This document shows positions 63,829-64,000 of a stretch of DNA of 64,000 nucleotides, one piece after another. Under the pieces are notes generated by a model. That model saw nothing but the letters and a program-made list of their open reading frames with translations. It had not been told where the DNA came from and ran no database searches. Source of the stretch: Pseudonocardia thermophila (GTDB taxonomy: Bacteria > Actinomycetota > Actinomycetes > Mycobacteriales > Pseudonocardiaceae); contig NZ_FRAP01000001.1 in NCBI RefSeq assembly GCF_900142365.1, forward strand, positions 186,001-250,000, read 5' to 3'. Position 1 is the first letter of the stretch. Each line of letters starts with the position of its first letter. Both the position numbers and the translations under genes were made by a program.

Positions 63829-64000
63829 GTGGCCGCCGGGCACGCGCACCCGCTGTACCGGTCGGGCGACTCGCCGGTGCACCGACTGCCTCCCGAGGTG
63901 AAGATCGTCGCCGCGCTCGTGGGCGTCTGCTGCGTGGTGGCGACCCCGCGGACGGCGTTCGGGGTGTTCGCCGGCTACCTGGCGCTGCTGGCCGGGATCT
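63829..64000 (+). CDS. cbiQ: ECF transporter transmembrane component CbiQ, N-terminal fragment
   Basis: The GTG at 63829 follows the cbiN stop by one base. The fragment VAAGHAHPLYRSGDSPVHRL, PPEVKIVAALVGV and the start of helix 1-2 fits the N-terminus of CbiQ (EcfT), the scaffold joining CbiM to the ATPase CbiO. The gene runs off the right edge, and cbiO is expected next. Confidence 0.85.
   Translation, partial: MAAGHAHPLYRSGDSPVHRLPPEVKIVAALVGVCCVVATPRTAFGVFAGYLALLAGI

Overview
The window is very G+C-rich DNA from an actinobacterium, most likely of the order Pseudonocardiales. Three markers support this: the Pup-proteasome ATPase ARC/Mpa (1328-3136), the mycothiol enzyme MshC (22637-23875), and several F420-type or FAD-dependent oxidoreductases. 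From arc to mshC the gene order (arc, trmI, RecB-like nuclease, hisG, hisE, metH, PAC2 protein, mshC) follows the M. tuberculosis Rv2115c-Rv2130c block as I remember it. The order is interrupted at about 14.7-22.6 kb by a zone of decayed and mobile DNA. No tRNA, rRNA, CRISPR array or prophage was seen.

Region 1 (0-14.7 kb) is core housekeeping: ahpF/ahpC peroxide reductase, arc, trmI, a PD-(D/E)XK nuclease, a thioesterase, hisE-hisG, a HAD phosphatase and metH. The metH leader carries a convincing S-adenosylhomocysteine (SAH) riboswitch that appears to expose the ribosome binding site when ligand binds. A PAC2 protein and a translationally coupled exporter follow on the other strand.

Region 2 (14.7-22.6 kb) is the plastic zone. 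It holds a 120-bp imperfect palindrome, a shattered IS256-type transposase, an array of about fifteen 83-85 bp tandem repeats (16261-17528), an intact membrane diguanylate cyclase, an MFS exporter, and frameshifted remnants of a DUF1524/HNH nuclease, an NlpC/P60 hydrolase and a ricin-type lectin protein.

Region 3 (22.6-40 kb) contains mshC with a small zinc-ribbon gene, an amino-sugar operon (GlcNAc-kinase-like, SIS, NagA) with overlapping stop/start codons, a MoxR ATPase/VWA pair with a frameshifted NmrA-like gene between them, a quinone oxidoreductase, MFS exporters, a BlaI/M56/L,D-transpeptidase cell-wall cluster with a BlaI-type operator, and an enoyl-CoA hydratase.

Region 4 (40-48 kb) is a catabolic or biosynthetic oxidation cluster. 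It contains two GntR/FCD regulators, two tandem HsaA/DszC-type flavin monooxygenases, a zinc alcohol dehydrogenase and, divergently, a cytochrome P450 with its ferredoxin. Four related 15-bp sites fitting the FadR/FCD pattern TNGTNNNACNA lie in its intergenic gaps and suggest one regulon. The substrate is unknown.

Region 5 (48-64 kb) contains an LLM-class F420 enzyme, a CrtU-like FAD oxidoreductase overlapping a family-A DNA polymerase gene, a TetR/FAD-monooxygenase pair with duplicated 18-bp operators, an SGNH lipase, a MetE-like protein, an acyl-CoA dehydrogenase pair, a DHA2 exporter, a succinate-semialdehyde dehydrogenase and, at the right edge, the start of a cobalt/nickel ECF transporter (cbiM-cbiN-cbiQ). 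Several palindromic repeat families are scattered between genes, mostly at 3' ends.
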